A DNA stretch of 64,000 nt from Lepiota brunneoincarnata (taxonomy: Eukaryota > Basidiomycota > Agaricomycetes > Agaricales > Agaricaceae). The notes under the pieces were generated by a model. It worked only from the letters and a program-made list of their open reading frames with translations. It ran no database searches and was not told where the DNA came from. Positions within the stretch are counted from its first letter, which is position 1; each line of letters begins with the position of its first letter. Below, piece by piece: positions 49,591 to 62,242 of this stretch. Location: assembly GCA_023014365.1 (NCBI GenBank), contig JAEBUN010000030.1, positions 124,001-188,000 on the forward strand. The letters run 5' to 3'. The translations under genes and the position numbers were made by a program.

Positions 49591-52500
49591 TTATCGTTCA
49601 ATGGTGAGTTTCAATTTCGTCAAACGTCCTTCTATGTCTTCGATCTCGCCAACGAGTAAATCCAACTTCCTCTCCAACTTCTCGAAGTGATTTGTGCCCC
49701 ACGACTCAGCCCCTGTAGCGGACGCCCTCTGATTTCCTTCTTGGGCTTCTCTTCTCCCATGCGTTGGCCTAGATTCTGCCCTTTCATCCATTTCATCCAA
49801 CCCCCATATTACTCGAGGTCCCTCTCCGGCTTTCGCCTTCTCACTCCATTCTCCAGAAAATCCTCTCATATTCCTTCTCCTTTGTTCAGCCAAGTTTCCA
49901 TTTTCGGCGCAATCCTGCCTCTTCTCCTCCCCCCCACCCACTCCCTTTTCCACCTGAGTGTTCTGCACAGGGAAACTTGCCGACCTCGCCGTTAGCGGAA
50001 CCAACAAGCTCGAGCTCGACGACTTCCTCGTCAACATCGTGCTCATCGTGGCCGTAGTCGGCGTCGTCGTACTCCTCATCGATAGAGAAGACCCAGTCAT
50101 CATCGTCATTGTGATCGTCGGCGTCGCACTCCGCCTTGATATCGACAACGCCGAACCAGGGCGGGGACTTGGACTCGGTGGTCCCTCAGAGTCCGTTATA
50201 TCTGCCTCGGACCCGGAATACCCGCAGGTATCAATGGTGATCGGTGCGAGGCGTCCAGCTTTTTGTGCGTAGGTGAGCTTGGACTCTGCGGCTTGGCTCT
50301 CATGATTGTTCTGCTGGGCTTCAGACAAGTTGGCTGTGGAGAGGGAGGAATTGGAAAAAGAGCCGTAGTCTGGCATCGGGATGGGATCAGCCATGAACCT
50401 TAGTTCCTTCCTCAATGTCCCATATCCGTTTCGCAAGGATGCTGGATTGGTAAGGATTTTGGGTTTACGACCGCTCTCTAGGACCTTCTTTCTAGCGCTC
50501 ATGCCCACACAATCTACCAGTTGCTTCATCGCCTCTCTATCCGATAAGTCGCGTCGCTGTGCTGTGCCCCGAACTGTACCTGTACGGGGAAGCGTATTTG
50601 TTCGGAACGGGGTAAAGGCGTATGGTCGATTGGGAGTGCTAAATGTATTAAAACGTTGTAATGGCGTTGTTGGTAGGTTGTTTCCAGGGCTTGGCTTCGG
50701 TGTGGAAAAATGTGAGGGTACCGCGAGGGATGGAGGCTGAGGTGTGCTGGGTGTATAATTGTGCGTCGGAGGGGAAAGGGTCGCTGGAGACGAAGGGAAT
50801 GCATCGCTAGTTGGGCCCCAGGAAAATCCAATGAAAGCTGCAGAGGGGCTTTCTTGCATAGCAGACTTCGTGGGCGTGGGTCGCAACACAGAGGGGGTGG
50901 TGGAGGAACCCACAACGGGGGATGATTGAAAGAGTGCTGAAAACGCGAAGCCCTGAGACAATGATTCTTCATACTTGGTTTCAGGCTGGGGTTCCGTTTG
51001 TGCAGGAGGCATCTCGCTATAAGTGAACCGAGGAAGATGAAGACTGTCTGGTGCTTTCTCTGTAGATCTTAATCGATTAGTCGGAGACTCGAGCGGGGGA
51101 TCCAATTGACACACGCTCATGAAGGTTCGTCCAGTTTACCGCTTCAAATAAAGGGTGATCCGCAATTTCCATGATGTTACGCCTCCCGATGCGAATCTCG
51201 GGGTATGTCAGTAGCCTGTTTGCTTCCATGAATTAGGATTTCGCGCAGAGATAAAGCATCCTTACTTGCTAATGAAGTCTTTGTAGACCGATGGAACTGG
51301 GATGGACTCGTCAAAGCGAAGGCTTCTCTGTATGAAGCAGTATATCAGTCATGAACAAACAGGAGAAAGCTAGACTTCACCTCGTGGTTCACGATCTTCT
51401 GATACGTATGCCGAATTTCACTTGCAAAAAATGGAGTAAACCCGTATGCCATCTCATACACCATGGCACCAAAACTCCACCAGTCGGTCTCAACACCGTA
51501 TCCACACCCATCATCATCCCCTGGCGAGCGGTCAGTACTGAAACCTTCGTCATCGTCCATTTCCAACGCCACCAGGGCTTCTTCATGTGCTTTCAAAACT
51601 TCAGGAGAGATATAGTCACAGGTCCCGCAAGGCACTAGACAATAGCGCTTTGGTATTAGTTGGGCTCCGTCGGGTCCCGGGGGTAGCAAAGGCGCAGCCG
51701 AGCCAAAATCGATGAGAAGAATGTGAGCATCTTGTGTGAGCACGAAGTTTTGGGGTTTAATATCGCTAGTCCACGTCAGAAGAAGTTCCTGCAGGGTGAG
51801 GCCGAATCGACTTACCGGTGGGCAAAGCCTTGCGTATGGCACCAATGAATAGCGCTCACAATTTGTGGTATCCACCACTGAAGGTCAGACTCGAACATCC
51901 TGCCGTTGTGAGGGCTCGACTCCAACACATCCCAAAGTGACCCCCCTTCAGCATAATCCATCACGAGGTTCAGGTGTGTCGGTGACTGGAAGGCACAAAG
52001 GAGATGGGGCGCCCATTGTGAATCGGACTTCAGCGCTCTGAGTAGGATATCACGTTCGAAACACGGGAAGCATTGCTACTGCCAAAATCAGCGTTCCGTG
52101 ACGGTTTGAGCGACATCTGATGACATACATCGCGTGTGCGAAACGCAAAACGCTTTTCTATCGATTTTCGAACATATACCCGACCGTCGAGGCGACAGGT
52201 GACCACATCGATCTTGTTCCACGACACATGACTACGACGCATCCACGACGTTGGTAGCCACTCACCACGCCGTATTGTCCGAATTCCAAGGTCCCGACGA
52301 GAGCGAGGTCCTTATCCTGGAATCGCAACGTATCGATTTCGATGGTCTTGGCTGAGCCTATCATGAGCTTGTTGTCCTTGATCACCAGTCGAGAGACTTA
52401 CACGTTTTCCCGATGACGTTCTGCCCATGAAGGAGGCGGTCGAGCGCAACTCCATCTGCGTCCTCGTCTCCTCGACTCTTGAGCAAAGCTTTGAGCTTTG

Positions 52501-52640
52501 CCTTGCGCTGCAGCCACGAGAGAGACATGCATCAGGTCGTCAAGAGAATGCACGTCCAAAATGTTGAACCTGAGCCACAAACTGATCAGGCCGCCGATCT
52601 CGACGTCTGGTTCCCACGAGTACTCCACTAGACCTGAACG
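49591..52640 (-). CDS. AGC/DMPK-like Ser/Thr protein kinase with long disordered tail, one frame change
   Basis: The kinase domain is split by short introns. The glycine loop is [14 protein letters not shown], the ATP lysine is in [11 protein letters not shown], the helix-C glutamate in [10 protein letters not shown], then [13 protein letters not shown], the catalytic HRDIKPQNF (across an intron at about 51.8 kb), [11 protein letters not shown] as [15 protein letters not shown] (activation end) and the AGC-type ending [16 protein letters not shown]. After this the frame shifts by one base near 51,110-51,117 into a tail of roughly 500 residues. That tail is Ser/Thr/Pro-rich, with a conserved basic block [29 protein letters not shown] and a C-terminal short coiled coil. 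I recall similar tails on fungal DMPK/citron-like kinases. The 5' end is not resolved; exons up to about 52,640 contain [10 protein letters not shown]. Function inferred as cytoskeletal or morphogenesis signalling. Confidence 0.75.
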
Positions 52641-53037
52641 ATATAAATCATTAAATGGGTTAGAATTCGATTTTTCGACTTCTTATATCAGGGCCCATTT
52701 GCAGACGATCCCACCGTGCATCGATGAGAGGGGACTATAGGGAGTAGAAGCGCCAAGCGGCTGAAGTACCGGAGGAGCTTGCTCGCGATTAGGACGGGAT
52801 AGCGTGGCATCATCCCAACCGCCATAGAAAGCAAAAGTGCCACATCTAGGAGCAGTCTAGTCCTTTTGGCGGTGAGACCTCTAATTCACCCCGCGCGACA
52901 CTCTCGTTGAGGTAGACTAGATCCTATTTGTTCTGGATTATATTGCGCATATTCGAACAGTTCCATAAATTCTTCCACTCCCAAATTCCGGATAACCCGA
53001 ACACAAAAGACAAGGGGGACTCATGGTCCATATTATC

Positions 53038-55045
53038 TCACTTAGCACTGGCCTCTATAATCGCTTCCCGCACCCTCCTCAAACCTTCGTTCATCTCCTC
53101 CGCAGAGCTTACACCAAACGAGGCACGCACATAAGCTGTCGTGGGACAATTAGGCAAGGACGATTTCCCTGGAAGAGCGAGGACGCCTTTGTCGAGCGCA
53201 CAGGTACGCATGATGGACTCTGAGTCGATATCCTCCCCGTTTACAGCGTGTTTCAGCTTGAACCTGTAGTTTACGGACACCATTAGAGGGAAAACATATA
53301 ATGATAATGTGGATAGGAGTAAGAAGACGTTAGCATAGGGCGTTGCTGGACGTATAAATCATAAAAATACTCGCCAGAAAAACAGGCCCGCTTCCGGGAC
53401 AGTCCATTCCGCGTAACCACCCAAGTGTTTCACCATTGCCGCTTGGAAAAGGTCGCGCCTCTCTCGATAGAATGTCGAGACCCGTTCGGCGTGAGCCTGG
53501 AATCCCTCGTAGCCCCAAGAGTTGAGCAGTTTATAAACGATGGCTTGGGTGAGAGAAGAGGTTTGTATGTTCAAGGTTTCGGTCTAGAGGGGAAAGTGTA
53601 TCAAGCCGCAGGAGTAAAATCATATTCGTATGTGCGGGGAACAAGTAAATATGAACGAGCAAGTTAGCCGGACGAAGTGAATGGCGATGGATTGACACGT
53701 ACATGGCAATCGAGAGCCCGCAGGAGTATTTCAGGACCAGAAGCAAATCCAATCCTGATGCCTGAGGATATAACTTTGGAGAGACTGTCAAATCGAAGCA
53801 CCCGGCCAACTTCTGGCTCGTCCTTCTCTGCAGAAAAGTACGACGGCGGACGAGGCGCTTCACCATAGTACAAATGGTAATAAGGATCATCTATGATGAA
53901 AAGATGTCCAGTTCGTAGCAGGCAATGTATTATATCGGTCGAGCAATGGAAATCGGTCCAGTCATGACAAGATACAGGTCTTAATTCAGAAAAAGCTGTC
54001 TCTCAGTTACAACGGTTCTACCCACCTTCGAGAATCAGGAAGTTGAACTCTCGTGCCAGTTTGAGAATCTCTTTGCGGCGTTCCAAAGCGGTTGTCATTC
54101 CCGTCGGGTTGCATCCTGTCTATTTGTGTCCAGATAAGCGTCCCGCCTGGGAGACGATCGGAGGAAACTGGGGTCGAGTAGACGTACAGGAACGGTGAAA
54201 AGCACCTTAGGTCTTCGCTTCCCAGTCGGCCAATTTTCAAGTATAACTCTAAGCGAGGTCGCTGAGACACCTTGGCCATCGGTCTCGATTTCTGAAAATA
54301 AGATGTAAGCCGAGAGTGGAGGCCATAAAATCCGCCAACTGGCGACTTGGAAAACAGAAATCCAACTCGCCTATCAGCTCGCAGTGCAAACTTTGCAACA
54401 TAGGAAGAACCCCCCTAAACGAGGCAAAAACACAACTGGATGGATATGACTATTCTTGGAAGGGAGTTCTCACACGCACGCATAAGCTGGAGATTCGACA
54501 AGGACAGGATCCGTGTCGTCGACAAGAGCTTGAATAGTCTGACAAGGTCATCAGTGCATTAGCTCTTGATTGGTCCATGCCTCCCCTGGCTGACCTTGTA
54601 AAGTAATTCCTGGGAACCGGAGCCAACAAAGACATTCCAGCCTTCTCCCCGCTTCCTGCCATGGCTAAATTCCTGTAAACCAAAGAGCCAATCTCGCAGT
54701 CTCTTAATTCCGCTTGCCTCGCTATACTGCAAAGCTTGAGCAAGTTCCCCGGGATCGAGGGTATACGAAACGACTTCAGTGGTATCTACTGGCGAGTGTG
54801 CAGTGAAGCTCAGTGACGCGAAAGGGAACATGGCGGGATTTGGTTTCCCCAGGAGGAAGGAGATGAGACCGGGCTTCGCTTCTAGAGGAAATAGCAAGCG
54901 GACTAGACGGGTTGGGGGTGGTTGTGGAATATAAGTCGTGGAACTAATTAGAGATAGGTACGTACTTGGGCTAGGCACTCGCTCTTTTGCATTTTGTGAA
55001 AGGAATGAAGCATAGTAGCCATCAGAAAGTCGTTTTAAACCTAAG
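53038..55045 (-). CDS. aromatic/2-aminoadipate aminotransferase (ARO8-like, class I/II PLP)
   Basis: Fold-type I aminotransferase of the ARO8/kynurenine-aminoadipate group, converting aromatic amino acids or 2-aminoadipate to 2-oxo acids. In order: YYASFLSQNAKERVPSP spliced to IRLLFPLEAKPGLISFLLGKPNP, LQYSEASGIKRLRDWL, WNVFVGSGSQELLYK, the GCNPTG motif before MTTALERRKEIL, LILEDDPYYHLYYG, and the PLP lysine in RFDSLSKVISSGIRIGFASG. The C-terminal domain with GYAEWTVPEAGLFFW and AYVRASFG ends at TGA 53038-53040. GTG, not ATG, opens the frame at 54978. Continuity with the upstream YYASFLS segment shows that the coding start lies further 5', at or beyond about 55,030, and I could not fix it. No lesion was noticed. 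Confidence 0.85.
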
Positions 55046-55359
55046 GGTGGTTAGTCTATGTAAATCCTTGCATGTTCCCAGCACCAGAAGCTTGAGGACT
55101 CGTCCAACCTGTGTCTGTCTGTCATCCTTGAGCTCAATGCCGTGGCAGACGCTGGGGTTTCCTCACCTTTATCACATCGTAGGCAGCCTGGGGCGACGCA
55201 CCATTCGTTGTCATTGTGGTGAGAAGACCGATATCAGGGGGTGGGATTCTCAGTCTATAATACTGGTGCAACTTTGTTTGATCGTGAGATCTTGAGAACG
55301 GAGATCATATTACGTAATGCGTGTTTGTTTGGACCTTGTCATCCAGTCCGGTCGACCCA

Positions 55360-58300
55360 ATGGCAAGAGATAGCGACACCGAGGACAAAAGCCTCAATCT
55401 CGACGCATCTTCACAGGGACCAGGATTCGTGGAGCGTGAGGACGATGAATTGTGGGAAGTGGTTGAGATTCTGGATGAGAGGCCGGGTTACTACAAAGTG
55501 CGATGGGCAGGTTTTGATCCCAAGACAGGCAAATCCTGGCCTCCAAGCTGGGTACCCAAGGCAGACTGTACAAACCCCCTCGTCAATGCCTGGAGGCGCA
55601 AAAAGGCCGAGAAGAAGGAAAAGTCTAAGCGAAAAGGTGAGTATTTGTTTTGTCGTTTAACCTTACTCATAGACACGACTCCCAGCGGGGATTCAAAGTC
55701 GCGTTTCAGCCGCGTCTACCAGCTCCAAGCCTTCCCCTGGCAATCCTACTCGCTCTACTATATCGAGATCAAATGAATCCAAGTCTGTTATAACAGGTAT
55801 CAAGCGAAAGAATCGTGGTCATGCTCCGAGCACCGGATCGACGACTTCACGAAACACACCTTTAGACGCTGTCTCTCCACGTCGTCCAAGAAAGAAGCGA
55901 AAAATATCCATCGAAACCTTGGAATCTGTCGTGCCATTGCGAGAGATGTCAGAGTGGGAGAAGGAGGAGGAAGAAGAAGAAGGAAAAGGAGAAGGAGCAG
56001 CATCTGCCTCACGAGTTCGACCAGCAAGACCCCGCAAGCGTTCACCCGAGGTTACAACTTTTACTCTTGGTTCTGAAGACGACAACGAACCACCGCCCCG
56101 TAAAAGTCTTCTCAAGAAGAAAATCGAGACCACCCCTCCTTCCGCCAGACGGACGGTTAAGAAACAACCTGTCAAGCACGCTCATTTGAGTACCATCAGC
56201 TTGCGGAAAAAGCCCAGTTCAGCTTCTAAATCCACAGCACCCTCTGGGTCGAGGTTACCCTCTCCTTCCATCTCGGCTGAACGGGATTCGGAAAACGACG
56301 AAGCTATAAGGACTGTATCCTACAATCATGTTACTAGGAACGAGGAAAATGCAGAGGAATTGGAAACTCCAGATGGGTCTCCACGTCTCAAATCCCAACC
56401 CTCACGACAGGGACCGCACCGCCGACTCTCGTCTTCAGCAGAGCCGGGCCTTGCATCCATCCCCGACCGCTCGCGATCAGGCTCTAGGAATGCCTCGTCT
56501 CATCGTCTACTGAAGGTTGGGGTGATAGCCAAACAGCCATCCGCGCCCTCGAGCGACTCCGAAACTCACCGGTCGGCGAAAGGACGAATAACGGAAAGAA
56601 ACGGATCCACGAGTCATCAGGGGAACCCAAAGGATGATGACACTGACGGAGGGTTGTCATATGCTGAGGTTGATCTTGCACCTCTACCTCCATCAACACC
56701 GATACAAGGACCCCTCCTCCTCGTCCTCCGTAATAGTCCAACGCCGCCGCCACAAGTACCCGATCGTAAGACGACGCCCCGTGGGCCAGACGTCGTGCCA
56801 GAGACGGAGGCAGAAGAGTCTCAAGAGTCCCAATTCCCCGCTCCGCGACATCTCATCAGGACACCTTCCAAGAACTCTGTCTTATCTAGAATGAAACCGC
56901 GCACCCCGGGTTCCAGGCGGAATATACTCGACTCGGATCTCATCACTGCCCCTCCCAACCCCGACGAAATTAATGACCAAGCTTCGCGGACGACAAAACA
57001 ACTACGTCCTCTTCCTCACATCTCTCCCTCGAAATTTACTCCGCACCTTCCGTCTTCTACTATTGAAAGTGCCCAGAACATTGATGAAGTCGAGAGCTCG
57101 ATTGAACAATTTGATTCTCCCGTCAAGTCGAAATCAAATGACCCTCGGTCCCAAGAGGCTCTCGAATCTGACCCGTTCGCCATCCCACCTTTGGCAGCAA
57201 CTGACGCCGCTTCGAAGGGCATAGCTTTGGCAGAGGCGGCCAAGCGAGGGAAACAGCTAGAAAATGGTGGGGCCGCAGCGAAGTATACCCTTGCTTCTCT
57301 CTTGGACAAGCAAAAGGAGAAGGCACGTGTTTCTGTAGTCCAGGAAGATCATGACCGGTCGAGAATTTCGCATCCTTCCCTCGAGGAATTCGCTGATTCA
57401 TTTGTGGATTACGACGGTGGAATGGGTGATGCTGGAGAGGAGCTCAGTAGAACGGAAGGCACAAGCAAGAACCCGACTGCTTTGGAACAAAAGGTGTATT
57501 TGCGACAAGAAGAAGAGGAAAACACGCAAGACTTATTGAATGAAGCTGCTAAGCGCCGAACTGTGCCTGACGCTAATGAGGGTTGGATTCATCCTTCTGC
57601 CACGGAATCCCAGCACAAGAGTGATGGGGAAGAAGTCCAGGAAGCGATCGAGTCCTTGGAAGTGGCACCAGAGGTAGGATAATGTCAATCTTGTATCGAA
57701 ACATTCTGATACTATTTCGCAGCCCTCGGCGCCTACGGCAGAGATCCCTCAATCTGAACAGGCAACTGCATCTCAACTTTATCCGGATCAATATACAGAT
57801 CGCCCATCATCCCCAGTAGAGATTCCCCCTACCATTTCTCCGACACGTCCCGTATTTGAACTACCGGCCCACCAGACCCAGGCATGACCTTGATTCTTTA
57901 TTCTAACACTTGTCATGTTCACATTCATCATTGTATAGGATGGCCCCCATCACCTCGAATCTGCAATGAACCTGTTAAATAGGAAATCCGAAGAAATCTC
58001 CCGACTGGAGAACCTATTCACAACGGCACAAACCACAGTCCAGGAGCTACAGGTCGAGAATGCAGACTTCAAGGCTGCCGCTATTTCCTGGAACGAGGAG
58101 AGGGTTGCTCTCGCCACTTCCCTGGAGAGCGCGAAGAAGCGGCAGACGATGGCTGAGAAAGATATTGACTTTTTCAGGGCCCAGTACGCCCAGGCGTCTG
58201 CATTTGTCTCGGAAGTGCAAGAAGAAAATAGAGATCTTCAACAGCGCGCTGAGGTGGCCGAGACGCAGGCCACAACTGGCCTGGAGGGGATTCGAACTAT

Positions 58301-58850
58301 GTTTGAGATGCGGGTTCATGAGCTCGAGAATGAATTGAAGCATCACAAGCGTGTGGCTATTTTTATGATAGAGCAGAGTCAGAAGACGGGAGATGATGAG
58401 ATTCGACGTCGCGCGGCGGAGTACCCCGAGATGGAGAGGAAACATTCCGAAATGAATGATATGCTTACGGGCGCTATGGGGATGGTTAACACCCTTGAGA
58501 AGCAGTTGAGCGCGCGGGACCGGGATGTTGAGGCGTTGAAGAGGGAGAAGGATGAGATGCAGAGAGAGGTGGACGGGTTGAAGCGGACAATGGGGGTCCC
58601 TATGCTAGAGACGGATGACCTGAAGCGGTCGGATGAGGAGAGGATGGATACGAACACGAGGGTGGAGAAGGTGGATGGCGAGACACGGGTGTACCGATGC
58701 CTCTGGAGGAAGGATGGCAAAGCTCAATGCGGCGCTATGTTCTTGGATAAAGAGGTACGATCATACTCCGCCATCCCCGATACCTGGAATTGATCTGCGT
58801 ACCGGTAGGATTTACAACGTCACTTGGAAACGGGTGGTCATTTACAGTAA
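55360..58850 (+). CDS. chromodomain protein with coiled coil and C-terminal zinc finger
   Basis: Exons 55360-55636, 55686-57673, 57723-57881, 57939-58754 and 58809-58850 join in frame to 1093 residues. Near the N-terminus is a chromodomain (LWEVVEILDERPGYYKVRWAGF, then SWPPSWVPKADC), the fold that reads methylated histone lysines. Next come about 600 low-complexity residues with acidic, basic and Ser-rich blocks, then a coiled coil of about 230 residues (heptads from MNLLNRKSEEISRLENL). At the end RCLWRKDGKAQCGAMF continues across the last intron to DLQRHLETGGH, giving a C2H2-type zinc finger only after splicing. The third intron (57882-57938) appears to use a GC donor. It is probably nuclear and heterochromatin-associated; the partner is unknown. 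ATG 55360 was chosen because the frame upstream lacks the acidic pattern. Confidence 0.85.
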
Positions 58851-58943
58851 TAGGCTATCTTGTATAGTTTGCATTATTTGCTATCTTCAGCATTTCGTAT
58901 ACCGTTTTGGTTATAGGAGTCAAACACGGATGTTTTCACCAGC

Positions 58944-59025
58944 GTCCCTGTCGATTAGTGGTTAAATCATCTCGTTGTGGCGTAGCTGCTCCGAGAAGCC
59001 GGAAGTTCGAATCCTCCCTGGGACA
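58944..59025 (+). tRNA. tRNA-His (GTG) with a 10-nt intron, slightly irregular
   Basis: The D arm GATT/AATC pairs perfectly around AGTGGTTA. The anticodon stem TCTCG (58970-58974) pairs with CGAGA (58992-58996). Between them lie 17 bases, explained as a 7-base loop TTGTGG+C with anticodon GTG and a 10-base intron (58981-58990) after position 37. The T loop is TTCGAAT. The acceptor GTCCCTG pairs with CTGGGAC except for one T-T pair, and the T stem has one A-C mismatch. The polymerase III B box (GTTCGAATCC) is good. The two mismatches mean it could be a diverged or inactive copy. Confidence 0.65.
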
Positions 59026-59365
59026 CTACTTTTTTGTACTTCTACACCCCAAACACAAGTATGGGTAAATGGCGAAAGCTACACATGAAATGGGGGGTCC
59101 TTCATTTTGAGGATATTCTCGGGGTTGGATATACGTACAGTACTTCAGTTCTGACCTTTTTTCATGAACTGAAAGTATTATGCTTCAACATGCATGCCAC
59201 AAGCATAACCCCTGTAATATACTGTGGTCCGCACTTGCAGTGGGAGATGTTTTTCGTAGGCAGGGAAACCTCCTTCCTCCCCCGATGGCAGAATAAGCAT
59301 AATTTACATTGCCAGAAGATACGGGACAATACAGATCTGCAATTTGAACATATGGCGAGTACATA

Positions 59366-59927
59366 TCAAAACTCGGTAAGAGTGAAGCATCCAATAGTAA
59401 CGCTGTTGCTCTGCAGCGAGTGTTAAAGATAAACGTACTATGGGCAATATGAAATCACATACGTATGCAGAATATTCACAACACAAGGGACTGCCATTAC
59501 AACCGGGATATCCGATCCCAATCCCACTTATCTCCGTACAGCTCAATCCACATCCCGCGTCAGGCGGGTTGACAGTGATTCCAGCTCCGGGGAATACAAT
59601 GCTGAACGGCGATTGGTTGGCCTTGAGGGTGGGGCATATTTTCAATATAATAACTCGAAGAAACCTGGACGGCTGGTGGGAACGTACGGGAGCAGCAGAA
59701 TTGCAGCAGTACATCTTCCAGTGGAGCTCATCACGGCAACGATATACCGAAAGAGAGCTTGGTGGAGGTTTGGTGCACTACAGCAAGTCATCTGAATTCA
59801 GATGGTAAGAAGTTAATCAGCAACGTACCTGTTGTACCGTTGGCTCGGCGAGGGGGACATTGTAGTTCTGAGAGTTGGCGAAATCCGCCCATTGCACAAG
59901 GGCAATAACAATGGCGAGGGCGTACAT
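59366..59927 (-). CDS. class I hydrophobin
   Basis: Four exons (59829-59927, 59688-59777, 59463-59621 and 59366-59410) join in frame to 130 residues. Hydrophobins are small secreted proteins that assemble into amphipathic layers on aerial hyphae and spores. The signal peptide is MYALAIVIALVQWADFANS. The cysteine pattern is a Cys in VYRCRDE, the paired MYCCNSAAP, a Cys in GLSCTEISGIGIG, a Cys in PGCNG, the paired LCCEYSAY, and the last in VTIGCFTL before the stop: the expected C-CC-C-C-CC-C, with two further cysteines (CTKPPP at the start of exon 2, and AGCG). The CCN signature and GIGIG before the fifth cysteine are typical of class I. Introns of 51, 66 and 52 nt interrupt the gene at the spacing usual for mushrooms. 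It is easy to miss because no exon exceeds 160 nt. Confidence 0.85.
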
Positions 59928-60901
59928 GTCTCAAGACTTCAAGTCGCTCGGGCCACACAGACTGAGGGCCTGGACTGAAACGTTTTATAATGCACGGGAA
60001 CAGTCACGAGCGGGAAGGGGGTTCGTGGATTGAGCGTAGATATTCGGGGCATTCTCCCATGTCACTGATGCAGTGCCGCTGCCGCACCCTTATCCCTCGC
60101 AAGTCGCGGGTCTCTCCATTGCAGTATGGGGTTAGGGCGAGGCACTTTTGACGAGACATACGCGGGATATCGTAACATGTGGGTCACCTGTGTCTACAGA
60201 GACATCGGTTTCATAACAAAATGTAGTGATTTTCATTATAATCGGGCAGGAATTAAGGGGACGGTGACAGGACAGAGGGATTGATCTCTTGCTAGTGGGG
60301 ATGTGTGTTCCGGGGCTATACCTGTGTTCTGCTGGCTCTGTATACCAAGTACTAAATAAGAGGTGTTTCATCTTGAAAGGTATTGTCATTCAACAGATTT
60401 TTTGACGAAGGGCAGAAGCGAATGAAGCCAATGGGAAGTGATAAAGTGACAAGTGGTGGCTTCACAAAGAGATGACAACACAAGATCTAGTCGGCAATAT
60501 TGCATTCATTTAACACGCTTCCAAAACACCCACCCCTGAGTCCCTCAGGAAGTGCATTCAATTTTTCGTCCACTGGCAGACTCGGGTGAATACTGCTTGT
60601 ATTGTCTCTCTCTTCTGCCGCCACAGCATTCCTGCTGCCTCGTTGACACTACGGTGTCCAAAGAGGGACCATTCTACCAAGGCACGATCAACTTGCCCCA
60701 TTTGACGAGCGCAGCACTCTGATGTCCCCAAGCTAGTTTGTATGATAGTAACGGATGACGTGCCGAGCGTTTTATCCTCCTACCTGGGGCTTTCCTCCCA
60801 ATGGTGACTCGTATATCTTCACTTCCACCTGGACTCGTTTCATCTCGAAGATTGGCTGGGCTACTCAAACAGATCAATTTTCGTGATTCGTAGATATTAC
60901 A
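59928..60901. other. intergenic, hydrophobin promoter side
   Basis: No further gene is supported. The left edge should hold the hydrophobin promoter. Frames here are short and without motif. Confidence 0.45.
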
Positions 60902-61345
60902 CTATTCTTCTTGTCGGATGGGAAGAGGTTGTCTATCGGGGTGCGGCCTTGCCTGCTCTGTATGGCAGGTGTAGGGCTTCTGGGTCGCCTCGACTTCGAC
61001 TTGAAGGCGAACATTCTGAAGGTGTTGAATTCCAGTCCAAGCCCAATACAGACAGTCCGAACCGGTGTGATCAAACTCATAGCGATCCATTCCCTTTGAT
61101 ATAAACAGGTCGATGACCCTGTCAATCGTGAACGACTGCAAGGGAACAATTGAAAGTCCGATCTTGGCGCGTGCAGTAAACCCAGCCTCCTACTTTCTCG
61201 AAATCACTAAGTGCCCAAAGGGAGGGCTTGTTGGAATCATGCTCAAGAGGACGGACTGCCAGTGGAACATGTTTTCTCCTTCCGTTACGGTGACTTTGGG
61301 GACGATACGATCCTTTCTGCGGGGTTCGGAAATTTGCTGAGGACA
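60902..61345 (-). CDS. possible DUF7770-type protein, partial model
   Basis: Two pieces recall this small fungal family of unknown function: VTVTEGENMFHWQSVLLSM (about 61,300-61,250) and, after a likely intron ending CCCTTGCAG near 61,142, FTIDRVIDLFISKGMDRYEF then GSDCLYWAWTGIQHLQ. The order (hydrophobic strand with HW, then V-x-D-x-I-x-x-x-x-x-GxDRYxF and a Cys-x-Trp) fits from memory. The region expected between them is short here, the start is not identified, and the C-terminus (to 60902) is unlike relatives, so the gene may be incomplete. Confidence 0.4.
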
Positions 61346-62242
61346 GTGCAGTATTGGTCACCAGTCCGCGCAACTAGGAGAGTAGTACCAGAACATGCAG
61401 GGGAGGGGCGGCCCATAGCGTGAAATACACCTCCAAACAATATGCTGTAGCAGAGACCTCCCGTCATCTGGAATGGGAGAATACCAGTTCGGCAATACAA
61501 TTAACTTGTTTGCGATGACTTGCCCTCGTTTCAGAGGACGTATGATGGGGGGGAGGTGCTATCGGCGGGCCTTGGTTCGGTCAGGGTTGCTTCACCATTA
61601 AATGCCCTCGGCCCCCAATAAATATACACAGCAGTCTCGCTAGCAGTGTGACTCTCATCGCGCCGCTCCCTCGTATCCCTCCCTCGGCAGCCCACAACTA
61701 TATTTTTCACCTTCAGGCTGTCCTCCCGAAATGACACTGTTCTGTCCCTCTTGTGTTCACGCTGATGGATTCTCGTCTCTCCAGTTCTCATCCAACAAGG
61801 CTGACCTGGGTTTTTGTGCCTCAATCTCCGCTCACCATCCTAATTTGGGTCTCAGCGTTGACTTAGCCCAAACCATGACTTTCGCTGCACTTAGCGATGT
61901 GACTAACCTAGTGTTTACGCTCTCGGTTTCTGTCTCGAATTACCTTCTAAACACAGGCGGGAGGCCTTGCGATTAGCGGTCTTTGCAATGATTACGTCAA
62001 TCATACAGATTGCTGTGCGGTACAGGAATTGTATAAGTAGTGTATCTTCACTTGCCTCGCTCACTTTCGCTTTCTGTTCGATTGGGTGAGTATACTCCCA
62101 TATTTCCTTTTATCTCTTGCACTGATTGTGCATATAGCTGTCCAGCCGGTCCCAGTGATCACAACATTACTCCCCGACTCTCCGTCGAACCGATTGCGGG
62201 ATTGCCTCGTCCGACTCGCCTTAGTGTAAAAAAACATCGATC
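61346..62242. other. intergenic before the TPR gene
   Basis: No coding signal. Pyrimidine-rich stretches at about 62,050-62,120 may belong to the TPR gene promoter or leader. Confidence 0.45.

Noticed and set aside
49960..50272. Plus-strand 104-codon hydrophobic frame inside the kinase tail
   Set aside because: It is the antisense of the Ser/Thr-rich tail on the minus strand; the Val/Ile-rich look comes from the reverse complement of Asp/Thr codons.
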